Assembly: GCF_014836425.1 (NCBI RefSeq)
Contig: NZ_JACSQW010000012.1
Coordinates: 1 to 51,803, forward strand
DNA: 51,803 nucleotides
Source of the DNA: Limosilactobacillus avistercoris
GTDB lineage: Bacteria; Bacillota; Bacilli; Lactobacillales; Lactobacillaceae
Direction of reading: 5' to 3'
Every line of letters begins with the position of its first letter. The stretch's first letter is position 1. The translations under genes and the position numbers were made by a program. The notes below the pieces were generated by a model that was not told the origin of the DNA, made no database searches, and saw nothing but the letters and a program-made list of their open reading frames with translations. Positions 42,280 through 51,803 of the stretch are shown piece by piece.

Positions 42280-43035
42280 TTACACCTCAAATATTTTTTG
42301 TAAGAAGTTAGTAACATCAGCAAATAATTGCCGGTGGGCATCATTAACGGTAAGGACATGACCTGCTTGTGGGTAGTAATGGTAATCAACCGGTGTCCCC
42401 TGCACTAATAATTTATTTCTTAATTCTTCTCCAGAGTGCGGATCAATCATCTCGTCTTTCCCCCCCTGGCCAATAAAAAATGGCTGGTGGATCTGATCAA
42501 GGTGTTGATCGATTTCTCGGGTCATTTGACTAATTTCGGTTAATTGCTTAGGTAACAATTGATTAATTTCTGTAATCCGCTCAGTAATTTGTTGCGGGCT
42601 TAATCCGGCTTTCTGGTAGTAAGCAGCAGCTAACCGAGGGAAAAACTGAGGTACGTTAGACTTGCCCCAGCTAGTCACAGGAGAAGCAAACACGCCTCCC
42701 CCAGCTAAACTTGGATCATTTTCTAACGCCTTCGTTGCTAGTAACCCTCCTAATGATAGACCAAGAACCGCTATTTTTTCCATTCGTAAGTCTTTTAGCT
42801 TGCGAATTGCAAATTGCGTATCCGCCCACCAATCATCTGGACTACTCTTTTTTAGAACAGTAAGGGGATCACTACCATGTCCCGTAAATACTGGAGCATA
42901 AATCGTATAATTCTGTCTTTCTAAGTGCCGTGCAAGCATTCGCATGTCCGCACTGCTACTTGTATATGAATGAAGCAAAACAACACCAAAGCGCCCGTGC
43001 GGAAATAAAAAGGGCTTGCCCGAACTAACTTCCAT
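42280..43035 (-). CDS. Carboxylesterase (alpha/beta hydrolase)
   Basis: 251 residues with GVVLLHSYTSS (oxyanion region), nucleophile elbow GLSLGG, late Asp in DEMID and His in AGHVLTV. It matches the Est-type carboxylesterases often found before rnr in Firmicutes. Its natural substrate is unknown. It lies in the operon secG-est-rnr-smpB. Confidence 0.9.
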   Translation of the reverse strand: MEVSSGKPFLFPHGRFGVVLLHSYTSSSADMRMLARHLERQNYTIYAPVFTGHGSDPLTVLKKSSPDDWWADTQFAIRKLKDLRMEKIAVLGLSLGGLLATKALENDPSLAGGGVFASPVTSWGKSNVPQFFPRLAAAYYQKAGLSPQQITERITEINQLLPKQLTEISQMTREIDQHLDQIHQPFFIGQGGKDEMIDPHSGEELRNKLLVQGTPVDYHYYPQAGHVLTVNDAHRQLFADVTNFLQKIFEV

Positions 43036-43054
43036 TATTTCTTACTCCTTAAAA

Positions 43055-43088
43055 TAAAAAAGACCTCCTGAATACATGATACAGGAGG
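43055..43088 (-). terminator. Terminator after secG
   Basis: Read leftward, CCTCCTG (43088-43082) pairs with CAGGAGG (43070-43064), followed by TTTTTTATTTT. Confidence 0.85.
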
Positions 43089-43098
43089 CATCGCTACT

Positions 43099-43338
43099 CT
43101 AGTGTGATGAAACGAAAACCAAGGCTAAAGCAAGGATAAAGAAAATTGCCCCACAAATTGTAGTAACAACTTGCATTACCGCTTCAAAACCACGAGCCTT
43201 ACGCCGTGAGAATAGGTCTCCAGCACCACCACTTAAAGCAGACATTGCATCATTATCGTTTTTAGCTGGTTGCATCATTACACATGCAATCAAAACTACA
43301 CAGTCTATTAAAAATAAAGTCATTAATGTGTTATACAA
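43099..43338 (-). CDS. secG: Preprotein translocase subunit SecG
   Basis: 79 residues with two membrane helices, the MMQPAKND motif and GGAGDLFSRRKARGFEAVM typical of SecG. It assists SecYEG in secretion. TTG 43338 is the start, 8 bases after AGGAGG; an ATG five codons later is the alternative. Confidence 0.92.
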   Translation of the reverse strand: MYNTLMTLFLIDCVVLIACVMMQPAKNDNDAMSALSGGAGDLFSRRKARGFEAVMQVVTTICGAIFFILALALVFVSSH

Positions 43339-43403
43339 GGATTTTTCCTCCTAATAATTGCCCACTATATCTAGTACAGAATAACATATTATTTAACTAA
43401 TTT

Positions 43404-44948
43404 CTACATTTTTGGCGCGTGAGATGCTCGCTCCAATATTTCTTGTAGTTTATTCTTATCAGAAATATTTGCTTGAATTACAAGGGTATCTCCTGCTAAC
43501 AAAACTGTCTTCCCGTTTGGAATAATCTTATCTTCTCCACGGTAAATCAAGGAAACAATACAGTCAGCTGGCCAGTTATAATCTGCAATCTTACAACCAT
43601 CTAGCTCAGAACCTGGATAAATTGATACGGAAAGTGTTTCCTGGTGAAGCGGCTTTTTCTCGGCCCGTAATCCAATAAAGTTCTCAAACATTTCAGTATA
43701 AACAGGCTTACCGTGAAGGGCATCGACCACCAGGTAAGCGATAATTGAAACCATTGCTAATGGCATTAAGTGAGCTAGTGAACCAACCATTTCGGTAATA
43801 AGGAGGATTGCGGTAAACGGTGCTTTACTAATGCAGGCAAAGTAACCAGCCATCGCATAAATAATAAAGTTTGGTAAGTATTGAATTGGAAGGATCCCTA
43901 AATTAGTCATCAAGGCACAATAAGCTGCACCAAGAACAGCTCCTAACGTCAAAATTGGAAGGAAAATCCCCCCTGGCAACTGGCTCCCGTAACTAACCAT
44001 TGAAAAGACAAAGCGTAGAATAAAGAGTCCCACGAAAAGAGAGAGTGAGAATGGCAAGAGGCGTAATTCAGCGATTAACTGGTTACCACCGCCAAGGGTA
44101 TAAGGAAGGTACCAGTCAACCGGAATAACTAGGAGGAACGGGATGATTGGGTAAGCTGTAGGTTTGAGCCAAGTAAGTTTACCAGACCAATAATCAAGGT
44201 GCAAAATTACAACCTGATAAAGACGACCAAGAATTCCCAGAATAACCCCTAAAACAATCAAGTGCCAATATAAGCCAACTGGCAGTTCATAATGGTAAGG
44301 AACGTTCAATACCGGCTCAAGCCCAAAAATAGTCATTGAAACCATATTTGAACAAAGGGAACTGATGAAGGTTGCCAACCAAATTAACGGTGAGAAGTTA
44401 TGGTAGACTTCTTCAAGGATAAAAATGGTACTGGCAATTGGCGCATTAAAGGCTGCTGCTAGTCCCGCAGCTGCCCCACTAGCAATCCCAACTCGTCGGT
44501 TTAGTGAATCCACATGTGCCGTTTCAGCGACTCCTTGGCCAATTGTTGCCCCCAATTGAATAGAAGGTCCTTCACGGCCAAGAAATAGTCCTGAGCCAAT
44601 TGCAAAGATTCCACCAAGGTATTTCCGCCAAAGAACCGGCCACCATTTTTCCTCAAATTGACACTTTAGTTGTCCCTCAACTTGAGGAATCCCAGACCCC
44701 TTAATATTTGGATACCGTTGTGCCAAATGACCTAAGATTAACGCCAAAATAACAGAGCCAACCGCCCAATAAATTAATCCAGTCGGATGATGGTGGAAAT
44801 AGGTAAAACTAATCTGAACAAATTGCAAAAAATGTTGAATAATTAGTCGAAATGTACTAACCACTAAGCCAGTTAATAATCCAATAATGATTGCACGAAT
44901 CATTTGCTTAACTTGGCTATTTTGGTTGGTAATCACTTTTTTATCCAT
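43404..44948 (-). CDS. ClC-type chloride channel/antiporter with TrkA-C domain
   Basis: 514 residues: ten or more membrane helices with the selectivity motifs GSGIPQVEG, GREGPSIQLG (gating Glu) and GGIFLPILTLG, then a cytoplasmic TrkA-C domain (about 440-510). The gating Glu supports H+/Cl- exchange. It could help acid tolerance. It is single, upstream of the permease terminator. Confidence 0.93.
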   Translation of the reverse strand: MDKKVITNQNSQVKQMIRAIIIGLLTGLVVSTFRLIIQHFLQFVQISFTYFHHHPTGLIYWAVGSVILALILGHLAQRYPNIKGSGIPQVEGQLKCQFEEKWWPVLWRKYLGGIFAIGSGLFLGREGPSIQLGATIGQGVAETAHVDSLNRRVGIASGAAAGLAAAFNAPIASTIFILEEVYHNFSPLIWLATFISSLCSNMVSMTIFGLEPVLNVPYHYELPVGLYWHLIVLGVILGILGRLYQVVILHLDYWSGKLTWLKPTAYPIIPFLLVIPVDWYLPYTLGGGNQLIAELRLLPFSLSLFVGLFILRFVFSMVSYGSQLPGGIFLPILTLGAVLGAAYCALMTNLGILPIQYLPNFIIYAMAGYFACISKAPFTAILLITEMVGSLAHLMPLAMVSIIAYLVVDALHGKPVYTEMFENFIGLRAEKKPLHQETLSVSIYPGSELDGCKIADYNWPADCIVSLIYRGEDKIIPNGKTVLLAGDTLVIQANISDKNKLQEILERASHAPKM

Positions 44949-45006
44949 TCTTTCCCCTGACTTTCCTCAAAAGATACACCAGAATATTGTACTACACCAA
45001 TTAAGA

Positions 45007-45044
45007 TAAAAAAATAGGCGTTAGGCAACGAATGTCTAACACCT
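45007..45044 (-). terminator. Terminator of the amino acid permease gene
   Basis: Read leftward, GGTGTTAG (45043-45036) pairs with CTAACGCC (45024-45017), followed by ATTTTTTTATC. Confidence 0.83.
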
Positions 45045-45054
45045 CTAATTTAAA

Positions 45055-46440
45055 TTATTTAACTGTTGATTTACTTAAGCCGTGACGAATCAAGTAAACA
45101 GCCGTTGCAACAATCAAGACAAGTGCACCAACAATAACTGAAATCCGTGTATCAGGATTAATAAACATAAAGATTACGATTACAATCAGCATTATAAACG
45201 CAAAGTAATTAGAAAATGGGTAAAGGGGCAACTTAAATGGATGATCCGTCATTAAGTCGGGATTATTCTTCCGAAAACGTAATTCAGCAAGTAAAATTAC
45301 AAACCACGGAATCATCCCAGGTAAGACTGATGAACTAAAGACAACCACGAACATATCAGACGTCGAATGGTTGTAAGTCGATGAAATCATATCAATAATG
45401 AACCCGATTAAAATCCCACCAGAAATTCCTAAGATTGCTGCATCCGGAACAATCCGTTTAGAAAGACGGCCAAAAATCTTTGGCGCATCCCCTTCATGCG
45501 AGAGTTTAAATAACATTCGGCTTGAACTATAAATCCCAGAGTTAGCACCAGAAAGAGCAGCCGTTAAAACAACAAAGTTAATAATAGATGCTGCTGCAGT
45601 AATCCCAACCTTAGCGAAAGTCGAAACAAATGGTGAGCCAACACTGCTCAACTTATCCCACGGGTAAATCGTGACAATTACGAAAATAGCACCAACATAG
45701 AAGATTAGAATCCGAAAAAGGACAGACTTAACAGATTTGACAATTGCTTCTTGTGGATCGGCAACTTCCCCGGCGGAAATCCCTAACAATTCAATTCCTT
45801 CATATGAACCCACAATGATTGACATTGAGAAGAAGAAACCGCTAATCCCACCGGTAAAGAAACCACCATGTGCCCATAAATTACTAAAGCCTGTTGGATG
45901 ACCACCATTACCAAAACCAAAAAGGATCACCATAAAGCCAAGGAAAATCATGAAAATAATGGTAACGACCTTAATCATCGCAAACCAAAATTCAAGTGAA
46001 CCGTACGCCTTAGCACTAGCAAGGTTAGCTAACACTAAAAAGATAATGATTATAATTCCGGCAATCCATGTATGCATATGCGGCCACCAAAATTTTAGGT
46101 ATTCCGTTGCCGCAACCACTTCTGACATTCCCACTACGATGTACTCAAAGACATTCGCCCACTTGGCAAGGTAACCAGCAAGGGGATGAACATATTCGGT
46201 AGCATAATCCGCAAAGGAACCAGTTCCTGGATTAATATAAATCATTTCTCCTAAGGCCCGCATAACGATATAAAGGATTAAACCAACAAATGCATACGCT
46301 AAAAGGACTGAAGGTCCCGTCCACTTAATCGTTGAGGTTGATCCCATAAACAAACCAACACCGATGGCGCCCCCTAAGGAAATCATTTCCATTTGGTTAG
46401 CAGTCATCGATCGCCGCAACTTTGGCGCAGAATCTTTCAT
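45055..46440 (-). CDS. Amino acid permease (APC superfamily)
   Basis: 461 residues with 12 membrane helices, the AAT-type start MEMISLGGAIGVGLFMGSTSTI, GGIDGT-like loop replaced by GFFFSMSIIVGSYEGIELLGI, and GANSGIYSSSRMLF. A proton-coupled amino acid importer; the amino acid cannot be told from sequence. ATG 46440 follows AAAGGAA by about 10 bases. Confidence 0.9.
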   Translation of the reverse strand: MKDSAPKLRRSMTANQMEMISLGGAIGVGLFMGSTSTIKWTGPSVLLAYAFVGLILYIVMRALGEMIYINPGTGSFADYATEYVHPLAGYLAKWANVFEYIVVGMSEVVAATEYLKFWWPHMHTWIAGIIIIIFLVLANLASAKAYGSLEFWFAMIKVVTIIFMIFLGFMVILFGFGNGGHPTGFSNLWAHGGFFTGGISGFFFSMSIIVGSYEGIELLGISAGEVADPQEAIVKSVKSVLFRILIFYVGAIFVIVTIYPWDKLSSVGSPFVSTFAKVGITAAASIINFVVLTAALSGANSGIYSSSRMLFKLSHEGDAPKIFGRLSKRIVPDAAILGISGGILIGFIIDMISSTYNHSTSDMFVVVFSSSVLPGMIPWFVILLAELRFRKNNPDLMTDHPFKLPLYPFSNYFAFIMLIVIVIFMFINPDTRISVIVGALVLIVATAVYLIRHGLSKSTVK

Positions 46441-46575
46441 TAGTATCAAATTCCTTTCTCAAACTATAGCTTTTCAAATTATATTATATGAATTACTAAT
46501 TGCCAAGAGTTTTCTCATCGTTTTCTCATTATCAATTAGGATAGTTACGAAAGTAATTGTTTAACCTAAAGAAAG

Positions 46576-46624
46576 CAAAAATAGGTTCCTTACACCCAGA
46601 TTTAACCAGGTGCAAGGAACCTAT
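46576..46624 (-). terminator. Terminator of eno
   Basis: Read leftward, 46624-46609 pairs with 46596-46581 (one mismatch), followed by TTTTTGC. Confidence 0.85.
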
Positions 46625-46646
46625 TCATATTTTAACGCTAATTAAA

Positions 46647-47990
<1,344 letters not shown>

Positions 47991-48024
47991 TTAAATTCGA
48001 TAGCAATCGCGCTATTTCATTAAT

Positions 48025-48053
48025 ATTGTATTATTTTGTGCATCCAAAAACAA
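48025..48053 (-). promoter_or_regulatory. Promoter of eno
   Basis: Read leftward, TTGTTT (48053-48048), 17 bases, TACAAT (48030-48025). Confidence 0.65.
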
Positions 48054-48057
48054 GCAT

Positions 48058-48807
48058 TTAGTGGTTAACTAACCTTAAAAATGTTTCAGGATCTAAACTT
48101 GCACCGCCTACCAAGACCCCATCAATGTCTCGACTGGCCATTAGAGCATTGATATTTGAAGTCGTGACACTACCGCCATAAAGAACCCGAACATCATCAG
48201 CAACTTCTTTTCCATACATGTATGCAATTGTTTGCCGAATCAGGTAGCACCCTTCTTCCGCTTCATCGGGATCAGCACTTTGACCGGTACCGATTGCCCA
48301 ACTCGGCTCATAAGCGATGGTTACGTGCCTAATTTCATCGCTTGATAGTCCCTTGGCATCAGATAAGATCTGATTAACAACCCAATGAACCTTCTTACCA
48401 GCTGTTCGCCGGCCCATTGTATCGTCACAACAAACAATTGGACAAAGATGATCAACTAAAGCTGCCTTGATCTTCTTATTTACAATTTCATCAGTCTCAT
48501 GAAAATATTTCCGGCGCTCAGAATGTCCAAGGATTACGTGGTGAATGCCAGCTTGGTATAGAGCATATGGGCTTGTTTCCCCTGTATAGGCTCCCTCATT
48601 TTTGTAATAACAGTTTTCGGCAGCGATTTTTAGTGGGGAACCAGCAGCAGCTTCTCTCATTGAAACTAAGGATAGTGTTGGCCCTGCAAGTGCTGTTTCC
48701 AACTGATTTGCCGGCGGTAACTGGTCCTTTATCTTTTTAACAAACTCAACTGATTCGGCCACCGTTTTGTTCATTTTCCAATTACCAGCAATAATTGGCA
48801 CCCTCAT
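48058..48807 (-). CDS. tpiA: Triosephosphate isomerase
   Basis: 249 residues with IIAGNWKMNKT (substrate-binding Asn and Lys), HVILGHSERR (catalytic His) and VTIAYEPSWAIGTG (catalytic Glu), plus VLYGGSV. ATG 48807 follows GGAGTG; the frame runs 19 codons further upstream into the leader without an RBS. Confidence 0.97.
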   Translation of the reverse strand: MRVPIIAGNWKMNKTVAESVEFVKKIKDQLPPANQLETALAGPTLSLVSMREAAAGSPLKIAAENCYYKNEGAYTGETSPYALYQAGIHHVILGHSERRKYFHETDEIVNKKIKAALVDHLCPIVCCDDTMGRRTAGKKVHWVVNQILSDAKGLSSDEIRHVTIAYEPSWAIGTGQSADPDEAEEGCYLIRQTIAYMYGKEVADDVRVLYGGSVTTSNINALMASRDIDGVLVGGASLDPETFLRLVNH

Positions 48808-48985
48808 AAAATCACTCCTTTGCACCATATTGGTACTGCGGTAAGAATCAACCTCAATATACAAATAGGTCCAACCACCCGGAACTTCCGAGTACTTGGA
48901 CCCTATTGTATTTACGGGGTTTGCAGAAAGCTAGTATCGCATCAATACAATAAACGAACTAGTAGGCTTTCTCCCCTATTATATA
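48808..48985 (-). promoter_or_regulatory. pgk-tpiA spacer with two large hairpins
   Basis: A 16-base stem (48911-48896 with 48874-48859) encloses a small CGGAACTTCCG palindrome (48880-48890). A second stem joins 48972-48958 to 48935-48925. Neither is followed by a T run, so they look like RNA-processing or stability structures rather than terminators. Confidence 0.5.
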
Positions 48986-50197
48986 TTACTTTTCAGAAAT
49001 TGCAGCAATTCCTGGCAAAGTCTTACCTTCAAGGTAGGTTAATGAAGCCCCACCACCAGTGGAAATGTGGGTAAGCTTATCAGCAACACCCAATTGCTTA
49101 ACGGCAGCAGTTGAGTCACCACCACCAACGATAGTAGTAGCGTCACTCAAAGTACCAAGGAACTTACCAATTTCAAGGGTTCCCTTAGCAAAGTTAGGCT
49201 TTTCAAAGACACCCATAGGACCGTTCCAAACAACAGTCTTAGCATCCTTCAATACGTCTTCAAATTCCTTGATGGACTTTGGACCAATATCAAGGGCCAT
49301 CCAGCCATCATCAATGTCACCTTCAACAACCTTGGTGTTAGCATCGTTGTCAAACTTATCAGCTACAACGTTGTCAATAGGAAGAACAAGCTTGTCGCCA
49401 GCCTTGTCGAGGATCTTCTTAGCAACATCAACCTTGTCTTTTTCAACAAGTGAGTCACCAGTCTTAATACCCTTAGCAGCGTAGAATGTGTAAGCCATTC
49501 CACCACCGATGATGATCTTGTCGGCCTTTTCAAGAAGGTTATCAATAACACCAATCTTGTCAGATACCTTAGCACCACCAAGAATAGCAACAAATGGACG
49601 TTCAGGGTTGTCAACAGCGTCACCCAAGAACTTGATTTCCTTTTGCATTAAGTAACCAGCAGCAGCCTTACCTGGCATGTTAGTAGCAATACCAACGTTT
49701 GAGGCGTGCTTACGGTGAGCAGTACCAAAGGCATCGTTAACGAAAACGTTACCGAGTGAAGCCCAGTACTTACCTAATTCAGGATCATTACCTGATTCAC
49801 GCTTTACGTATTCGCCGTCCTTAACATCTTCATAACGGGTGTTTTGAACAAGTAATACGTCACCATCTTTAAGTTCGTTAATAGCATCTTCAAGTTCCTT
49901 ACCTTCAGTAACTGGAACGAACTTAACTGGCTTATCAAGTAATTCAGAAAGACGTTCTGCAACAGCCTTCAATGACTTAGCAGGCTTGTCTTCTTCCTTC
50001 TTAATCCGGCCAAGGTGTGAGAATAAGATTGCCTTACCATTGTGTTCAATAACATACTTAATAGTTGGCAATGCAGCAACGATCCGGTTGTCATCTTCAA
50101 CCTTACTACCATCGTCACTAATTGGGACATTAAAGTCGACCCGCATTAAAACCTTCTTACCTTCAAGAGGTAAATCTTCAACAGTTAATTTTGCCAT
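48986..50197 (-). CDS. pgk: Phosphoglycerate kinase
   Basis: 403 residues with [34 protein letters not shown] and the ATP-binding end GGGDSTAAV...STGGGASL. It makes ATP and 3-phosphoglycerate. It follows gap by 87 bases that contain a terminator-like hairpin. Confidence 0.97.
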   Translation of the reverse strand: MAKLTVEDLPLEGKKVLMRVDFNVPISDDGSKVEDDNRIVAALPTIKYVIEHNGKAILFSHLGRIKKEEDKPAKSLKAVAERLSELLDKPVKFVPVTEGKELEDAINELKDGDVLLVQNTRYEDVKDGEYVKRESGNDPELGKYWASLGNVFVNDAFGTAHRKHASNVGIATNMPGKAAAGYLMQKEIKFLGDAVDNPERPFVAILGGAKVSDKIGVIDNLLEKADKIIIGGGMAYTFYAAKGIKTGDSLVEKDKVDVAKKILDKAGDKLVLPIDNVVADKFDNDANTKVVEGDIDDGWMALDIGPKSIKEFEDVLKDAKTVVWNGPMGVFEKPNFAKGTLEIGKFLGTLSDATTIVGGGDSTAAVKQLGVADKLTHISTGGGASLTYLEGKTLPGIAAISEK

Positions 50198-50225
50198 GAA
50201 TTATGTTTCCTCCTTCTCTGTGAAG

Positions 50226-50259
50226 AAAAAGGTGGTTGGAGTTTCCTCCTCCCACCTTT
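50226..50259 (-). terminator. Attenuator between gap and pgk
   Basis: Read leftward, AAAGGTGG (50259-50252) pairs with CCACCTTT (50235-50228) with an inner GGAG/CTCC stem, followed by TTC. It should reduce pgk relative to gap. Confidence 0.65.
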
Positions 50260-50284
50260 CATTTAGCTTATTTAAGCAATTAGA

Positions 50285-51298
50285 TTAAAGACTTGCGAAG
50301 TGAAGCAAAGTCCGGATCATGTTGCAAGTGAAACCATTTTCGTTATCGTACCATGCAACAGTCTTAACTAATTGAGTACCGTCTTCGCCTTCCATGATTT
50401 CGGTTTGTGATGGGTCAAATACAGAACCAAAAGTAGAACCGATAATATCACTTGAAACGATTGGGTCATCAGTGTAACCGAATGCTGGGTTATCCTTAGC
50501 AGCTTCCTTCATAGCGTTGTTAACATCATCAACAGAAACCTTCTTGTTCATGATAGTAACAAGTTCAGTTAATGAACCATCAGGAACAGCAACACGTTGT
50601 GCGTGACCTGAAAGCTTACCGTTCAATTCAGGAATAACAAGACCGATAGCCTTAGCAGCACCACTTGAGTGAGGAATAGTGTTAACAGCAGCGGCACGGT
50701 TGTTACGGAACTTCTTACCACGTGGTTGGTCAAGAACAGCTTGGCTACCAGTGTAAGCGTGAACAGTAGTCATAGTACCAACCTTGATACCAAAGTTCTT
50801 GTTCAACCAGTATGCCATTGGTGCAAGACAACTAGTGGTGCATGAACCAGCTGAAACGATCTTGTCGTCAGCCTTCAAAGTATCCAAGTTAACACCAGGA
50901 ACAACAGTTGGAATGTTACCAGCAGGTGCAGAAATAAGAACACGCTTTGCGCCGGCATCCAAGTGAGCTTGTGACTTTTCTGCAGAAGTGTAGAAACCAG
51001 TACATTCAAGGACAAAGTCAACACCGTCGTTCTTTACCCAAGGAATGTTACGTGCGTCACGTTCTGCGTATACAGGGTATTCCTTACCATCAACAACGAT
51101 ACCCTTGTCAGTTGATGAAACTTCGCCATCAAAACGACCTTGGGTTGAGTCGTACTTAAGTAAGTAAGCCAACATTTCTGGTGAGGTCAAGTCGTTAATA
51201 GCAACAACTTCAATGTCATCAGTGTTAAGTTCGTGAATACGACGGAATGCCAAACGACCAATACGGCCGAAACCATTAATACCAATCTTTACAGTCAT
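50285..51298 (-). CDS. gap: Glyceraldehyde-3-phosphate dehydrogenase
   Basis: 337 residues with NAD-binding [13 protein letters not shown], catalytic Cys in [12 protein letters not shown] and His in [10 protein letters not shown]. It heads the gap-pgk-tpiA cluster. Upstream lie a promoter and a perfect cre site. No cggR repressor gene is found upstream, where many Firmicutes have one. TCCTCCTTT-strand RBS AAAGGAGG precedes ATG 51298. Confidence 0.98.
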   Translation of the reverse strand: MTVKIGINGFGRIGRLAFRRIHELNTDDIEVVAINDLTSPEMLAYLLKYDSTQGRFDGEVSSTDKGIVVDGKEYPVYAERDARNIPWVKNDGVDFVLECTGFYTSAEKSQAHLDAGAKRVLISAPAGNIPTVVPGVNLDTLKADDKIVSAGSCTTSCLAPMAYWLNKNFGIKVGTMTTVHAYTGSQAVLDQPRGKKFRNNRAAAVNTIPHSSGAAKAIGLVIPELNGKLSGHAQRVAVPDGSLTELVTIMNKKVSVDDVNNAMKEAAKDNPAFGYTDDPIVSSDIIGSTFGSVFDPSQTEIMEGEDGTQLVKTVAWYDNENGFTCNMIRTLLHFASL

Positions 51299-51436
51299 AC
51301 TGCAATTTCCTCCTTTAGGAAAACATAATTAGTGTCTTTGCTAACTCAATCACATTTACTTAATATCAACTGTAATTAAGTGATACCAAGTATTTATCTA
51401 AAATCATGACTTAGCAATTACAACCTTACGGTATTA

Positions 51437-51465
51437 ATAATACTCACAATTCACTAACTTGTCTA
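51437..51465 (-). promoter_or_regulatory. Promoter of gap
   Basis: Read leftward, TAGACA (51465-51460), 17 bases, TATTAT (51442-51437). The leader to the ATG is about 130 bases, mostly AT-rich. Confidence 0.6.
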
Positions 51466-51497
51466 TCCAATTAGACCGAAAAGTTTGATTTTTCTTG

Positions 51498-51511
51498 TGA
51501 AAACGTTATCA
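51498..51511. promoter_or_regulatory. cre site upstream of gap and tRNA-Arg
   Basis: TGAAAACGTTATCA fits the CcpA consensus TGWAANCGNTNWCA at every fixed position. It lies 33 bases upstream of the gap -35, a position where CcpA often activates glycolytic genes, and 24 bases before the tRNA -35. Confidence 0.75.
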
Positions 51512-51534
51512 TTTTAAAAAATTTAAATTTATTG

Positions 51535-51563
51535 TTGCAATTATGTTTGAAGTAAGATAATAT
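51535..51563 (+). promoter_or_regulatory. Promoter of tRNA-Arg
   Basis: TTGCAA (51535-51540), exactly 17 bases, TAATAT (51558-51563). Confidence 0.7.
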
Positions 51564-51576
51564 AATATTTGTTGAC

Positions 51577-51648
51577 GCGCCCTTAGTGTAATGGATCGCA
51601 CGTGAGATTCCGGTTCTCGAGATCCGAGTTCGACTCTCGGGGGGCGCA
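51577..51648 (+). tRNA. tRNA-Arg (anticodon CCG)
   Basis: A 72-base cloverleaf: acceptor GCGCCCT/GGGGCGC, D stem GTGT/GCAC, anticodon stem TGAGA/TCTCG with loop TTCCGGT (CCG reads CGG), T stem CCGAG/CTCGG with loop TTCGACT, and discriminator A. CCA is not encoded. It is followed by TTTTTTT. Confidence 0.93.
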
Positions 51649-51690
51649 TTTTTTTATGGTGTTTGATTTTGATTACATATTTCACCTAAA

Positions 51691-51724
51691 AAAGAACCGT
51701 TGCTTATAAGCAACGGTTCTTTTT
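51691..51724. terminator. Terminator after tRNA-Arg
   Basis: A 13-bp stem (51691-51703 with 51710-51722) followed by TTTTT and preceded by A residues; it can act in both directions. Confidence 0.82.
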
Positions 51725-51784
51725 ATATTAGTGTCTTTAGACCTAGTTGAGCACGCGAGCAGAGCGAGTGTGCGAAACAAAAAA

Positions 51785-51803
51785 CCACCTGCTATGCGGG
51801 TGG
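51785..51803. terminator. Hairpin at the window edge
   Basis: CCACCTGC (51785-51792) pairs with GCGGGTGG (51796-51803) with A residues on its left. It is probably the end hairpin of a leftward gene outside the window. Confidence 0.5.

Overview
The window looks like a low-GC heterofermentative lactic acid bacterium, most likely a Limosilactobacillus (reuteri-like; species not resolved). The evidence is the family-level look of the core proteins (GlmS, GlmM, CdaA, RNase R, SmpB, Pgk, Gap, Eno), an Apf-type LysM protein, a tmRNA whose derived tag is ANNNSNSYAYAA, perfect CcpA cre sites, and lactobacillar neighbourhoods such as ung-pta-tsaE-GNAT and cdaA-cdaR-glmM-glmS. No taxonomic search was possible.

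Layout. 1-8100: start of pgi, an Rpn-family nuclease reading frame cut by a single stop, an Agr-like LytTR regulator and GHKL kinase pair, a zinc-ribbon membrane protein, a CcpA-controlled GRP sugar transporter, and an OmpR/EnvZ-type two-component system. 8237-22042: an integrated genetic element of about 13.8 kb, bounded by an 18-bp direct repeat at the 3' end of ssrA (tmRNA). 22027-33400: tmRNA, Apf/LysM protein, HAD phosphatase, MarR regulator, OatA-like acyltransferase, a candidate small RNA, glmS, glmM, cdaR, cdaA. 33400-43340: murB, a DnaQ-like exonuclease, a PAS protein, the ung-pta-tsaE-GNAT operon, smpB-rnr-est-secG. 43400-51803: ClC channel, amino acid permease, eno, tpiA, pgk, gap and tRNA-Arg(CCG).

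The element is the most striking part. It has a tyrosine integrase, a Cro/CI-type repressor without a peptidase domain, an AlpA-like DNA-binding protein, a Prim-Pol primase, a D5/SF3 helicase, a head-closure protein, HNH endonuclease, TerS, TerL, portal, a fused prohead protease-major capsid protein, a head-tail connector and an ArpU-like regulator. It has no tail, baseplate, holin or lysin genes. This is the gene content of a capsid-forming phage-inducible chromosomal island (cf-PICI): a satellite that should build and fill its own small head but borrow tails and lysis from a helper phage.

The element's control regions are rich. A divergent switch has overlapping promoters and TTGCA operators. 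Two clusters of five GGTACC sites flank the replication genes in mirror image and look like an iteron origin. Five TGTTCG sites surround the terS promoter, followed by an intrinsic attenuator. Between the connector and the ArpU-like gene lies a promoter-terminator cassette and a compact RNA fold with a GNRA loop. Near the right end are a second promoter-terminator cassette and a leftward terminator that replaces the native tmRNA terminator, now 13.8 kb away.

Outside the element, three copies of a long, hairpin-forming intergenic repeat begin at stop codons. Two of them sit next to the two trans-translation genes, ssrA and smpB.
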